Shown: in pieces, positions 7,904 through 16,869 of the stretch
How the letters are laid out: the number at the start of each line of letters is the position of its first letter
Position numbering within the stretch: the first letter of the stretch is position 1
DNA from: Pseudomonas laurylsulfatiphila
Lineage (GTDB): Bacteria; Pseudomonadota; Gammaproteobacteria; Pseudomonadales; Pseudomonadaceae
NCBI RefSeq assembly: GCF_002934665.1
Contig: NZ_NIRS01000001.1
Location: 310,001 to 374,000 of the forward strand
Length of the DNA: 64,000 bases
Direction: 5' to 3'
Notes under the pieces: generated by a model
Told to the model about the DNA's origin: nothing
Seen by the model: only the letters and a program-made list of their open reading frames with translations
Databases searched by the model: none
Program-made: the position numbers and the translations under genes

Positions 7904-8883
7904 CCCGTGCCGCCACCAACGCCATCAGCCACGCCAGCCTCGAACAGGCGGCCAGCTGGTACGTGCAACTCAACGACCAGCACGCCAGCGAGCAGGAACG
8001 CGAGCATTGGCAAGCCTGGCTGGCGCAAAGCGGCGAGCATCAGGCCGCGTGGCACTATGTCGAGCGTGTGAGCCAGCGCTTTGCCGCGCTACAGGACAAT
8101 CATCAACAAGCGGCCGGCCACGTGTTACGCAACAGCGGGCGCTCCTCCATCAGCCGCCGCCAGACGATCAAGAGCCTGCTGGTCCTGGTGTCGGGCAGTT
8201 GGCTCGGCTGGAGCGCATGGCGGCAAGGCGCCCTGCCGCTGTCCCTGGCCCGCTGGACCGCCGACCTCTCCACCGGCACCGGCGAAACCCGGGAAACCCG
8301 GCTCAGCGACGGCAGCCGGATCTGGCTCAACGCCCTCAGCGCGTTGGATGTACGTTTCGACACCGCACAACGGTTGTTGCTGTTGCAGGCCGGAGAGGTG
8401 TTGATCGACACCGCCAGCGACACGAGCCGCCCGCTGCTGGTGCAAACCGTCGAGGGCCGCCTGCGCGCGCTGGGTACGCGTTTCAGCGTGCGCCAGGAAG
8501 ACCGGCAAACGCTGTTGAATGTCTACGAAGGCGCAGTTGAAGTCCACACCACCCAGGGTCAGGTGCAGGTGGTCAAGGCCGGACAGCAGCTGTGTTTTAC
8601 ACAAGACCACACGCCGACACCGACCGCTGCGTCGGCCGGCCGCGAAGCCTGGCGCCGCGGCCTGTTGCTGGCGGACAACCTGCCGCTGGGGCAGTTGCTC
8701 GAAGAACTGAGCCGCTATCGTCCCGGGCATCTGGGATGTGACCCGGCGGTGGCCGGGCTGCCGGTCATGGGTGCGTTCCCGCTCAAGGACACCGATCAGG
8801 CCTTGCGCCTGCTGGAAGCGGCATTGCCGGTCCGGGTGCAGAAGCCACTGGAGTGGTGGGTCAACGTAGGCCCGAAAACCTGA
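7900..8883 (+). CDS. FecR-family anti-sigma regulator
   Basis: This 327-residue inner-membrane regulator holds the sigma factor and relays the receptor signal. The N-terminal cytoplasmic part (DUF4880-like; QAASWYVQLND and WQAWLAQSGEHQAAW, about 12-50) precedes a membrane helix (about 88-106, KSLLVLVSGSWLGWSAW). The periplasmic FecR domain (about 120-225) contains ETRLSDGSRIWLNALSAL, and a C-terminal STN-contacting region follows. The start is the ATG at 7900, overlapping the sigma stop, which implies translational coupling. Confidence 0.9.
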   Translation: MTRAATNAISHASLEQAASWYVQLNDQHASEQEREHWQAWLAQSGEHQAAWHYVERVSQRFAALQDNHQQAAGHVLRNSGRSSISRRQTIKSLLVLVSGSWLGWSAWRQGALPLSLARWTADLSTGTGETRETRLSDGSRIWLNALSALDVRFDTAQRLLLLQAGEVLIDTASDTSRPLLVQTVEGRLRALGTRFSVRQEDRQTLLNVYEGAVEVHTTQGQVQVVKAGQQLCFTQDHTPTPTAASAGREAWRRGLLLADNLPLGQLLEELSRYRPGHLGCDPAVAGLPVMGAFPLKDTDQALRLLEAALPVRVQKPLEWWVNVGPKT

Positions 8884-8906
8884 TGAGGGTTTTTTCCGGC
8901 GCATCG

Positions 8907-8948
8907 GTTCCCTTTTGTCTTTTTCGCTCGGTTAATCCTTCAAGCACT
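8907..8948 (+). promoter_or_regulatory. Putative ECF-sigma promoter block shared with the second receptor gene
   Basis: GTTCCC (8907-8912), TTTCG (8921-8925), TCGGTTAA (8928-8935) and AGCACTTC recur at almost the same spacing before the receptor at 25098. The two receptors are paralogues, so the conservation may be either selection for a common FecI-type promoter or shared ancestry. No Fur box is seen here. Confidence 0.45.
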
Positions 8949-8952
8949 TCGA

Positions 8953-11472
8953 ATGCAGATTGATCCGACCTCCGGGAACTCCATGCCGCGCGCCACCCTT
9001 ACTCGCCAGCGCTTCGCCTTGCATCCGCTGGTGTTGGCACTGGCGGTGATCTTGCCGGGCCTTGACGTGTCGCGCAGTCAAGCCGCTCCTCTGGTCGAGA
9101 GCGAACAACCCGGCAGCCAGACACACCATTACGCAATCGCCGGCGGATCGCTGGTGAGCGTTCTCAACCGCTTTGCCGAACAGGCCGGGATCTTTCTCGC
9201 CGGACACAATGAACTCGCTGTCGGCAAACGCAGCCCTGGCCTCAACGGTGTCTACAGCCAGCAGCAAGCGTTGCAACGACTGCTGCAAGGCAGCGGCCTG
9301 CAAGCGCAACGCCAGGGGAACGGCGGGTATGTGCTGCACGCCGCCCCCGTCATACAAGGCCCGCTGGAACTGGGGGCGACCAACATTTCCGGGCAGGCAC
9401 CCGGGACCATCAGCGAAGTCTCCCATTCCTACACCGTCGGCTCGACGTCTTCAGCCACCGGCCTGCCGCTGTCGCTGCGCGAGACGCCGCAATCAGTCAC
9501 GGTCATCACCCGCCAACTCATGGACGACCAGGGCGCCACCAGCATCGTCGACGCCCTGCGCCGCGCGCCCGGCATCAGCGTGCAAAACTACGACAGCGAG
9601 CGCTGGGAGTTCTCCAGCCGTGGCCTGCCGATCACCAACTTCCAGTACGACGGCGTCAATACCGACTACGACGGTGTCTACGACTACGGCACCACCAGCA
9701 CCGACATGGCCCCCTATGACCGCGTCGAAATCATCAAGGGCGCGACCGGCCTGATGACCGGGGCGGGTGATCCCTCGGCAACCGTCAACCTGATTCGCAA
9801 GCGCCCGACCCAAGCATTCAAAGCCTCGGTCAGCGGCACCGTCGGTTCCTGGGACAACTATCGCAGTGAGGGCGATATATCCGGACCGCTGAGCGCCAGC
9901 GCCAATGTCCGCGGGCGTCTGGTCGGGGTCTATCAGGACCGCAGCGCCTACGTCGATCACTACCGCAACACCAGGGACATCGCCTACGGCATTGTCGAAG
10001 CCGACTTGACCCCGGACACCCTCGTCACCCTCGGTATCGACCAGCAAGACACCCGCTCCCGGGGCGCCAGCTGGACCGGTTTCCCGATGTACTACAGCGA
10101 CGGCTCGCGCACCGATTTCTCCCGTTCCTTCAACCCGGCCACCGACTGGAGCCGTCGCGATTTCACCAACCAGACGCTGTTCGCCAACGTGCAGCAACAA
10201 CTGGCCAACGACTGGGCACTCAAGGTCAGTTACGACCGCAAGCACCGCCAGCACGATACCTTCCTCGCCTCCGCCAGTGGCGGCAACCCGGACCCGGTCA
10301 GCGGTGACGGCATGTTCATGTACATGGGCAAGTTCAAGGGCGACCAGGTGCAGGACAACGTCGACGTCAACCTGAGCGGTCCGTTCACCCTGGCAGGTCG
10401 CGAGCACGAACTGATCGCCGGGTTCATGTCGATGAACACGCGCCAGGACATCCCGGTTTACGGTTCGGTGTACCCGCCGGTGGACGGCAGCATCTTCGAC
10501 TGGCGCGGCGAGTTTGCCAAACCCGAGATCCCGCGGGTGGGCACCGACGACATCGTCCAGCGCCAGACCGGCGCCTACCTGGCCGCCCGGCTCAAACCCG
10601 TCGACGACCTGGCGCTGATCCTCGGCGCGCGTGTCAGCAACTTCAGCGGACACGACGACCTGGACTACAGTGACCCGCACAGCGCCGACCTGCGCGACAG
10701 CTATCGCCAGAGCGGTGTCGTCACGCCTTACGCCGGGCTTGTCTGTGATCTCGACGACACCTGGTCGGTGTACACCAGCTACACCAGCATCTATCAGCCG
10801 CAAATGAGCAAGGACGCCAACCGGCAACTGCTCGATCCGGTACAGGGCAAAAGTCTTGAAGCAGGCATCAAGGCCGAATACTTTGGCGGACGCCTGAACG
10901 CCAGCTTCACCCTGTACCGCATCGAACAGGACAACATCGCCGAACATGTGAGTGGCGTTGATACCGAGTCGGTGTACCGCGCCGTCCAGGGCGCCACCAC
11001 CCAAGGCTTCGAGTTCGAACTGGCCGGCGAATTGCGCGACGGCTGGAACCTGTCGGCCGGCTACACCTACAACCACACCCGCGATGCCCAGGGTGATTAC
11101 GTCTACGGTTCGGTGCTGCAAACCACGGCACCGGAACAGCTGTTGCGGGTCTTCAGCACCTACCGCCTGCCAGGCGCGTGGGACGGGCTCACCGTCGGCG
11201 CCGGCGTGAACTGGCAAAGCGAATTCTTCGGCAAGGTGTTCCGTCCCGACCCCGCCGATACGGTCAACTTCGGTCAGTACACGACGATCACCCAACCGGG
11301 CTACGCCCTGGTGGACGTGATGGCGCGCTATCACTTCAACGAGCACCTGAGCACTACGCTGAACGTGAAGAACCTGTTCGATAAAACCTACTACACCGGG
11401 CTGGGCAACTTCGGCACCGGGTTTTATGGCGAACCGCGCACCGTGCAACTGACCACCCGGTGGGCGTTCTGA
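8953..11472 (+). CDS. TonB-dependent siderophore receptor with N-terminal STN signalling domain
   Basis: The 839-residue outer-membrane transducer-type receptor has a signal peptide (FALHPLVLALAVILPGL, cut near residue 45) and an STN domain (about 58-130, YAIAGGSLVSVLNRFAEQAGI). A plug follows (RETPQSVTVITRQ near 178; GATGLMTGAGDPSATVNLIRKRP near 270), then a 22-strand barrel ending in W-A-F. The terminal Phe is the usual BAM signal. It signals to the FecR/FecI pair just upstream. An in-frame ATG at 8983 is an equally plausible start, since the extra ten residues lie outside the signal peptide. The ligand is not identifiable. The barrel resembles hydroxamate or ferrichrome receptors only in general terms. 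Confidence 0.9.
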   Translation: MQIDPTSGNSMPRATLTRQRFALHPLVLALAVILPGLDVSRSQAAPLVESEQPGSQTHHYAIAGGSLVSVLNRFAEQAGIFLAGHNELAVGKRSPGLNGVYSQQQALQRLLQGSGLQAQRQGNGGYVLHAAPVIQGPLELGATNISGQAPGTISEVSHSYTVGSTSSATGLPLSLRETPQSVTVITRQLMDDQGATSIVDALRRAPGISVQNYDSERWEFSSRGLPITNFQYDGVNTDYDGVYDYGTTSTDMAPYDRVEIIKGATGLMTGAGDPSATVNLIRKRPTQAFKASVSGTVGSWDNYRSEGDISGPLSASANVRGRLVGVYQDRSAYVDHYRNTRDIAYGIVEADLTPDTLVTLGIDQQDTRSRGASWTGFPMYYSDGSRTDFSRSFNPATDWSRRDFTNQTLFANVQQQLANDWALKVSYDRKHRQHDTFLASASGGNPDPVSGDGMFMYMGKFKGDQVQDNVDVNLSGPFTLAGREHELIAGFMSMNTRQDIPVYGSVYPPVDGSIFDWRGEFAKPEIPRVGTDDIVQRQTGAYLAARLKPVDDLALILGARVSNFSGHDDLDYSDPHSADLRDSYRQSGVVTPYAGLVCDLDDTWSVYTSYTSIYQPQMSKDANRQLLDPVQGKSLEAGIKAEYFGGRLNASFTLYRIEQDNIAEHVSGVDTESVYRAVQGATTQGFEFELAGELRDGWNLSAGYTYNHTRDAQGDYVYGSVLQTTAPEQLLRVFSTYRLPGAWDGLTVGAGVNWQSEFFGKVFRPDPADTVNFGQYTTITQPGYALVDVMARYHFNEHLSTTLNVKNLFDKTYYTGLGNFGTGFYGEPRTVQLTTRWAF

Positions 11473-11575
11473 TCGCGCCCTGAAACGGCTGTTTGGCGAT
11501 CTACGGTACTGCCGACCCCACTCAGGCTGGCTACGCTGTATTCCTGCATGCATAACCTGCCGAGGAGTGCCCGCC

Positions 11576-12079
11576 ATGCAACGCGTACAAAAACTCACGC
11601 CCTGCCTGTGGTTCGACGATCAGGCCGAAGCAGCGGCGAAGTTCTATTGCTCGATCTTCGACCATTCGAAAATCACCGCCATCACCCATTACGGCCGCGC
11701 CGGTTTCGAGTTCCACGGCCGGCCCGAAGGCTCGGTCATGACCGTCAGCTTCGAACTCGACGGCCAGAGTTTCACCGGCCTCAACGGCGGCCCCCTGTTC
11801 AAGTTCACTGAGGCGGTTTCGTTCCAGGTCAATTGCGTGAGCCAGGAAGAAGTCGACCATTACTGGGGCAACCTGTCGGCCGGCGGAGCACCCGAGGCCC
11901 AGCAATGTGGTTGGCTGAAAGACAAGTTCGGGCTGTCGTGGCAGATCGTCCCCGTCGCGATGATGGACATGCTCAAAGACCCCGACACGAAAAAATCCCA
12001 GCGAGCCATGCAGGCGATGATGCAAATGAAAAAACTCGATATCGCCACACTGCAACGAGCCTTTGACGGCGAGAGCTAA
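11576..12079 (+). CDS. VOC-family protein (PhnB/glyoxalase-like)
   Basis: The 167-residue protein has the PhnB-type vicinal-oxygen-chelate fold (MQRVQKLTPCLWFDDQAEAAAKFYCSIF and GPLFKFTEAVSFQVNC blocks). Proteins of this type are often mis-named 3-demethylubiquinone methyltransferases. The actual reaction is unknown. The ATG at 11576 has GAGGAG upstream at the right distance, so the GTG at 11567 is less likely. It ends 33 bp before an AraC-type regulator on the same strand. Confidence 0.83.
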   Translation: MQRVQKLTPCLWFDDQAEAAAKFYCSIFDHSKITAITHYGRAGFEFHGRPEGSVMTVSFELDGQSFTGLNGGPLFKFTEAVSFQVNCVSQEEVDHYWGNLSAGGAPEAQQCGWLKDKFGLSWQIVPVAMMDMLKDPDTKKSQRAMQAMMQMKKLDIATLQRAFDGES

Positions 12080-12112
12080 TACACTCGGACGCTGACCTGC
12101 CGAGGAGAGAGC

Positions 12113-12946
12113 ATGAAGCACGCCGTTGCAAAGAACGCCGACAAGGCCCCGCGCTTCTGGCGCGATGACGCCCTGCCCTTCATCGAAGCCCGCGCAATCG
12201 CCGACGGGCGCGAGGTCTGCTACACCAGGCACGCCCACGAGCACTTCTCCATAGGGGCGATCACCGCCGGGCGCAGCACCTATCTCCATGAGCAGTCAGC
12301 CTTCGAGGTCAGCGCCGGCACGGTGGTGCTGATGAACCCCGGCGACGTGCACGCCTGCAACCCGATCGAAGACCAACCCTGGTCGTACCTGATGCTGTAC
12401 GTCGATACGCCGTGGCTGACCGATTTGCAGCACCAGCTCGGGTTCAGCGATGACGCGGCGTTTCGCCGTTTTTCAGCGACCCATACGCGGGATGCCAATC
12501 TGTTTGCCGGCCTCGCGGGCTTGTATGAAGTGCTGGTCGACCCGCAGCAGGATGTCCTGCGCAAACACAGCGTGGCCGTGGAGTTTTTCACTGACGTGCA
12601 GCTACGACTCAACCCGGTCGATCAACCGCTGCGCGAACCCAATTTCAAGCTCGAGCGTGCCGCCGATTACATCCGCGACCACTGCACGCAAACCCTCAGG
12701 CTCGAAGATATTTGCGAGGCGGCGCAATTGTCACCGTCCTACCTGATCCGCGCCTTCAAACAGCATTACGGCATGACGCCCCACGCGTTCCTGGTGAACC
12801 GGCGCATCCAGTTCGCCCAGGATCAATTGCGCAGCGGCAAGCTGATCGCGGACGTGGCACTGGAAGCGGGGTTCGCCGATCAGGCGCATTTTCAACGGGC
12901 GTTTAAACAGCATCTGGCGGCGACACCGGGGCAGTATCGCGGTTGA
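12113..12946 (+). CDS. AraC-family transcriptional regulator
   Basis: The 277-residue protein combines an AraC cupin ligand-binding domain (about 30-170, HAHEHFSIGAITAGRSTYLHE) with two C-terminal helix-turn-helix motifs (about 180-275, LRLEDICEAAQLSPSYLIRAFKQHYG and IADVALEAGFADQAHFQRAFK). A ribosome site, GAGGAGAG, precedes the ATG. Relatives often control a nearby amino-acid exporter of the LysE type. The LysE gene just downstream on the other strand is a possible target, by inference only. Confidence 0.87.
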   Translation: MKHAVAKNADKAPRFWRDDALPFIEARAIADGREVCYTRHAHEHFSIGAITAGRSTYLHEQSAFEVSAGTVVLMNPGDVHACNPIEDQPWSYLMLYVDTPWLTDLQHQLGFSDDAAFRRFSATHTRDANLFAGLAGLYEVLVDPQQDVLRKHSVAVEFFTDVQLRLNPVDQPLREPNFKLERAADYIRDHCTQTLRLEDICEAAQLSPSYLIRAFKQHYGMTPHAFLVNRRIQFAQDQLRSGKLIADVALEAGFADQAHFQRAFKQHLAATPGQYRG

Positions 12947-12984
12947 GTCTTTGGTTTAGGTCGACTCTTGGGTTCGGCTGAATC

Positions 12985-13120
12985 TGTGGCGAGGGAGCTT
13001 GTCGGATCGCCGCACCGTCCCGCTCGACGGCGAAGCCGTCGCAAAACCTGCCTACATGATTGACCTGAAGAAAAGCGGGGGCCGCTTCGCAGCCCAGCGG
13101 GAGCAAGCTCCCTCGCCACA
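12985..13120. repeat. Inverted repeat between convergent genes, probable bidirectional terminator
   Basis: The outer arms TGTGGCGAGGGAGCTT (12985-13000) and AAGCTCCCTCGCCACA (13105-13120) are perfect complements. The inner sequence also contains partial pairs (GACGGCGAAGCCGTC, GCTTCGCAGCC). This is one of the REP-like families of the fluorescens group, lying between convergent genes. Confidence 0.75.
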
Positions 13121-13139
13121 AAAGCTGCAGTGACTGCCG

Positions 13140-13727
13140 TTACGGCAACACCAGATACACCGCACTCACCACCAACAACGCCGCCATAACCCGATTGAAC
13201 AACCGCATCCCCGCCGGGTTGTGCAGGAAGCCGCGCAAAAACGTCCCGGCATAAGCCCAGCAACCCACCGACACATAGCAGATCACCAGATAAATCGCGG
13301 CAAACTGCCAGACCAGACGTGCCTCGCCATCGGCGACAAACGCGCCCATGCCGGCCACGCAGGCCAGCCAGGCCTTGGGGTTGAGCCATTGCATGATGGC
13401 GCCATACAGCATTGACGGGGCCTGCGCCGACTCACTGGCTTGCACCTGCCCATTGTCGGCCGCCAGCTTGAAGGCCATGTACAACAGAAAGGCTACGCCG
13501 GCCCATTGCACCCCCTGGGTCAACGCCGGCCACTGTTGCAACAACTCATGCAGGCCCAGCCCCATCAGCACCAACAGCAGGACAAACCCCAGCGTGGCCC
13601 CGGCCACGTGACGCTGGCTGGCCCGGAAGCCAAACCGCGCGCCGGCGCTCAACGCCACAATATTGACCGGCCCCGGCGTGATGGACGCGACCAGCGCAAA
13701 CGCCGCCATGGACATCATCAGACTCAT
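13140..13727 (-). CDS. LysE-family amino-acid exporter
   Basis: The 195-residue inner-membrane protein has five or six helices and the family motif ASITPGPVNIVALSAGARFG near residues 14-33, plus a WLNPKAWL block near 114. It probably exports an amino acid or related metabolite. The start at 13727 has AAGG 7 bp upstream and gives the normal family length. A longer open frame upstream is not homologous. It lies between an AraC regulator and a MocR regulator. Confidence 0.87.
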   Translation of the reverse strand: MSLMMSMAAFALVASITPGPVNIVALSAGARFGFRASQRHVAGATLGFVLLLVLMGLGLHELLQQWPALTQGVQWAGVAFLLYMAFKLAADNGQVQASESAQAPSMLYGAIMQWLNPKAWLACVAGMGAFVADGEARLVWQFAAIYLVICYVSVGCWAYAGTFLRGFLHNPAGMRLFNRVMAALLVVSAVYLVLP

Positions 13728-13813
13728 TGCACACCTTCTTCCATCGAGTTGAACAAGGCCCTCAAGGTAAAGAGCCGAGCGGCTCGCGTATTGAACAAAA
13801 CTGCCCTGCTTCG

Positions 13814-15145
13814 CTATGAGTAATAGCCGACAACGCTTTTCACTTTGCCCAGGGCAATGCGCAGCGAGTCCATGTCCACCGAGCCCAACGCCAGGCGTAT
13901 CGCGTGGGGCACATGGGCTGAGATCGCAAAGGGCTCGGCCGGCGACACCGACACTTGCTCGCGCATCAGCGCCATGGCGATCTGGTCGGCCCGGGCGTCT
14001 TCCGCCAACGGCAACCAGATGAAGTAGGAATTCGGGTGACTGACGGTCCTGAGTCCCGCCAACACCTCCCGGGCCAGGGCTTGCCTGGCCCGGGCGTCCG
14101 CACGTTTTTGCGCTTCCAGCTGGACGACGGTGCCATCGTCGAGCCAGGCCGTGGCGATGGCGGTCATCACGCCGGGGGTGTTCCAGGTGGTCGCCATGAT
14201 GGTGCGTTCGAAGGCGGCAATCCATTGCGCTGGCGCGGCGATAAAGCCGACGCGCAAGCCGGTGGCGATATTCTTCGACAGACCGGACACGTACACCGTT
14301 CTCTCCGGCGCCAGCTCGGCCAGGGGTGGCGGCACGTTTTCGGCCAGGAACGCGTAGGCGGCGTCCTCGATGATCGTCAGGTCATACTGGCGCGCTATCG
14401 CCACCAGTTGCTCGCGCTGATCGGCGTCCATCACCCAGCCCAGCGGGTTGTGCAAGGTCGGCATCGAGTAAACGGCGCGCACCGATCGGCTGCGGCAGAG
14501 TTTTGCCAGGGCCGGCAGATCAGGCCCGGTATCCGTGACCGGAATGGGCAAGACTTCCAGATGCAGGGTTTCGGCCAGCGTCTTGAAACCGGGGTAGGTC
14601 AGCGCATCAGCGGCGATGACATCGCCGGGCTTGAGCAGCGTCATCAGCGTCACCGCCAGGCCATGCTGGGCACCGCTGACGATCAACACCTGCTCGGCCG
14701 GCACGTTCAGCCCGCGCTCGGCCAGATGACGCGCGACCGAGGCCCGCTCATGCAGGCGCCCCGCGTGGGGCTGATAGCGCAGGAGCGCCTCCAGGTCACC
14801 GGACAACGCCAGTTGACGCAAGGCATGGCGCAGCAGGTCGGCCTGCCCGGGCAATGACGGATAGTTGAAGTTCAGGTCAATCATCCCCGCCGCCACCACG
14901 TGCTGCGAAATGCCCTGCCCCGGCGGCAGCGAGGTCTCCCTGACAAAGGTCCCGCGACCGGTCTCGCCACTGACCAGGCCCATGCCCTCCAGCTCGGCAT
15001 AGACCCGGCTGGCGGTGACCAGCGCCAGGCCGTGCTCGGTTGCCAGTTGCCGGTGTGTCGGCAGGCGCGTGCCCGGCGGCAAACACCCGGAACGGATGTC
15101 GGCGGCAAAGGCATCCACCAGCGTTTTGTAACGGGATCGAGGCAT
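13814..15145 (-). CDS. MocR/PdxR-type regulator (GntR HTH fused to aminotransferase domain)
   Basis: The 443-residue protein has an N-terminal GntR winged helix (about 1-70, GCLPPGTRLPTHRQLATEHGLALVTASRVYAELEGMGLV) and a fold-type-I PLP aminotransferase domain (about 90-440). The PLP lysine is in SGLSKNIATGLRVGF. Such regulators bind PLP or an amino-acid aldimine and usually control a divergent gene, here the EamA transporter at 15220. I take the ATG at 15145. A TTG seven codons earlier is possible. Confidence 0.87.
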   Translation of the reverse strand: MPRSRYKTLVDAFAADIRSGCLPPGTRLPTHRQLATEHGLALVTASRVYAELEGMGLVSGETGRGTFVRETSLPPGQGISQHVVAAGMIDLNFNYPSLPGQADLLRHALRQLALSGDLEALLRYQPHAGRLHERASVARHLAERGLNVPAEQVLIVSGAQHGLAVTLMTLLKPGDVIAADALTYPGFKTLAETLHLEVLPIPVTDTGPDLPALAKLCRSRSVRAVYSMPTLHNPLGWVMDADQREQLVAIARQYDLTIIEDAAYAFLAENVPPPLAELAPERTVYVSGLSKNIATGLRVGFIAAPAQWIAAFERTIMATTWNTPGVMTAIATAWLDDGTVVQLEAQKRADARARQALAREVLAGLRTVSHPNSYFIWLPLAEDARADQIAMALMREQVSVSPAEPFAISAHVPHAIRLALGSVDMDSLRIALGKVKSVVGYYS

Positions 15146-15170
15146 GTCGAGATGTATCCATGACAATTTT

Positions 15171-15199
15171 TTGATTGTATCGATACTCGCTCATACGAT
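15171..15199 (+). promoter_or_regulatory. Promoter/operator between MocR regulator and EamA exporter
   Basis: TTGATT (15171-15176) and TACGAT (15194-15199) are 17 bp apart, a good sigma-70 promoter reading to the exporter. A perfect palindrome GTATCGATAC (15178-15187) sits inside the spacer. A protein bound there would block or reshape the promoter, as expected for regulation by the divergent MocR protein. Confidence 0.55.
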
Positions 15200-15219
15200 G
15201 GGTTTCGTGCAATCAGACA

Positions 15220-16131
15220 ATGAGCGTGAGCCAAATGGAACGGACTTCGAACCTGCAACACCGGACGCTGGAAAACAACACCAGCGGCTGGATCAACGGA
15301 CTGATCGGCGTGGTGATCTTCAGCGGCTCGCTGCCAGCGACAAGGGTGGCGGTGCTGGAATTCGACCCGGTGTTCCTGACGGTTGCGCGGGCGACCATCG
15401 CGGCGATCCTGGCGCTGTGTCTGCTGGGGTTATTCAAGGAAAAACGCCCGGCGCGCCAGCAATTGGTCCCGCTGATCATAGTCGCCCTCGGCGTGGTCAT
15501 CGGTTTTCCCCTGCTGACAGCCCTGGCGCTGCAATACGTGACGTCCGCGCACTCCATCGTCTTCGTCGGCCTGTTGCCCCTGGCGACGGCGGTGTTTGGC
15601 GTGCTGCGCGGCGGCGAGCGACCACGGGCGGCGTTCTGGATTTTCTCGGTGCTGGGCAGCCTGTTGGTGGTCGGCTTTGCCCTGTCCCAGGGGCTGAGCG
15701 CCTCCCCCCAGGGCGACATCCTGATGCTGCTGGCGATCCTTGCCTGTGGCCTGGGATATGCCGAAGGCGCGAAGCTGTCGCGCACCCTCGGTGGCTGGCA
15801 GGTGATTTCCTGGGCGCTGGTGCTGTCGCTGCCGGTCGTGGCGCTGCTCAGCTGGATGCGCATGCCGGCTTCGTTCAGCGGCATCAGCACCCCAGCCTGG
15901 TTCAGCCTGGCTTACGTCTCGCTGTTCAGCATGCTGATCGGTTTCGTGTTCTGGTATCGCGGCCTGGCCCAAGGAGGCATCGCCGCCGTTGGACAATTGC
16001 AGCTGCTACAGCCGTTTTTCGGGCTGACTCTTGCGGCGACCCTGCTGCATGAACAGGTCAGCCTCGGCATGCTGGGTGTGACCGTCGCGGTGATCCTGTG
16101 CGTCGCCGGGGCGAAAAAATTCGCCAAATGA
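15220..16131 (+). CDS. EamA-family (DMT) transporter
   Basis: The protein has about 303 residues and ten membrane helices arranged as two EamA repeats, the second ending in LLHEQVSLGMLGVTVAVILCVAGAKKFA. It probably exports an amino acid or other small metabolite. It is divergent from the MocR regulator, the common arrangement for a regulated exporter. The start is either ATG 15220 or ATG 15235. An upstream frame to 15175 would overlap the promoter. Confidence 0.85.
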   Translation: MSVSQMERTSNLQHRTLENNTSGWINGLIGVVIFSGSLPATRVAVLEFDPVFLTVARATIAAILALCLLGLFKEKRPARQQLVPLIIVALGVVIGFPLLTALALQYVTSAHSIVFVGLLPLATAVFGVLRGGERPRAAFWIFSVLGSLLVVGFALSQGLSASPQGDILMLLAILACGLGYAEGAKLSRTLGGWQVISWALVLSLPVVALLSWMRMPASFSGISTPAWFSLAYVSLFSMLIGFVFWYRGLAQGGIAAVGQLQLLQPFFGLTLAATLLHEQVSLGMLGVTVAVILCVAGAKKFAK

Positions 16132-16222
16132 GCCCTGATACGGTGGTTTACGCCCATCACTGTATGGGTCTGACCACCGCCGGCCTATGATAAAAATAGC
16201 GCTCTTGCTTCAGGAGCCGACC

Positions 16223-16843
16223 ATGGACCTCGCCACCCTCACCCTGTTTCTGCCGGCCTGCTTCGCCCTCAACATGGCACCCGGCCCCAACAACCTGCTG
16301 TCGGTCAGCAATTCGACCCGCTATGGCTACCGCACCGCGTGCGTGGCCGGCATCGGCCGGTTGCTGGCGTTCGCCGGGATGATAGCCCTGGCCTCGGCGG
16401 GCTTGGCGGTGGTGCTGCAAACTTCAGAACTGTTGTTCTACGCTATCAAGATCCTGGGGGCGGCGTATCTGTTCTACCTCGCCTGGCAGTTGTGGCGCGC
16501 CGATCCCGCGGTCGAGAACGTGGTCACCAGTGCGCCAGCGGGCACCTTGGCACTGGCCCGGCAGGAGTTCCTGGTGGCGGCCGGCAACCCCAAGGCGATC
16601 CTGATCTTCACCGCTTTCCTGCCGCAATTCGTCGACTCGGCCCAGGCCATTGCGCCGCAGTTCGTGGTGTTGGGCACGCTGTTCCTGGTGCTGGAATGGA
16701 TCGCCATCGGCGCCTATGCCTACATGGGCCTGCACATGCGCCGCTGGTTCGCCAGGCCGTCCGGCAAGCGCCTGTTCAACCGCTGCTGCGCCGGGTTGCT
16801 GTCGGCGGCGGCTTCAGTGTTGCTGATGGCGCGACGCGCCTGA
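16223..16843 (+). CDS. LysE/RhtB-family exporter
   Basis: The 206-residue membrane protein carries the RhtB signature FALNMAPGPNNLLSVSNSTRYG near residues 11-32 and GNPKAILIFTAFLPQF near 125. It probably exports an amino acid or homoserine-lactone-like compound. The ATG at 16223 is preceded by AGGAG at 8 bp. It is the third putative exporter within 4 kb, and nothing in the sequence shows that they share a substrate. Confidence 0.86.
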   Translation: MDLATLTLFLPACFALNMAPGPNNLLSVSNSTRYGYRTACVAGIGRLLAFAGMIALASAGLAVVLQTSELLFYAIKILGAAYLFYLAWQLWRADPAVENVVTSAPAGTLALARQEFLVAAGNPKAILIFTAFLPQFVDSAQAIAPQFVVLGTLFLVLEWIAIGAYAYMGLHMRRWFARPSGKRLFNRCCAGLLSAAASVLLMARRA

Positions 16844-16869
16844 ACATTCCCCCTGCTCATGGAGTGCAA

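Noticed and set aside
8881..8906. Fur box directly before the STN receptor
   Set aside because: I looked for GATAAT-type hexamers or the 7-1-7 motif and found none. Regulation there probably runs through the sigma factor.
9493..11598. 701-codon open frame antisense to the STN receptor
   Set aside because: Composition-driven shadow of a genuine receptor gene. It has no recognisable motif.
13728..14225. N-terminal extension of the LysE exporter
   Set aside because: The extra residues overlap the MocR gene in another frame and have no membrane character. The ATG at 13727 has a ribosome site and gives the family length.
16148..16191. Promoter for the LysE/RhtB gene at 16223
   Set aside because: TATGAT at 16186-16191 is a fair -10, but no acceptable -35 lies 16-18 bp upstream, so I do not list it.
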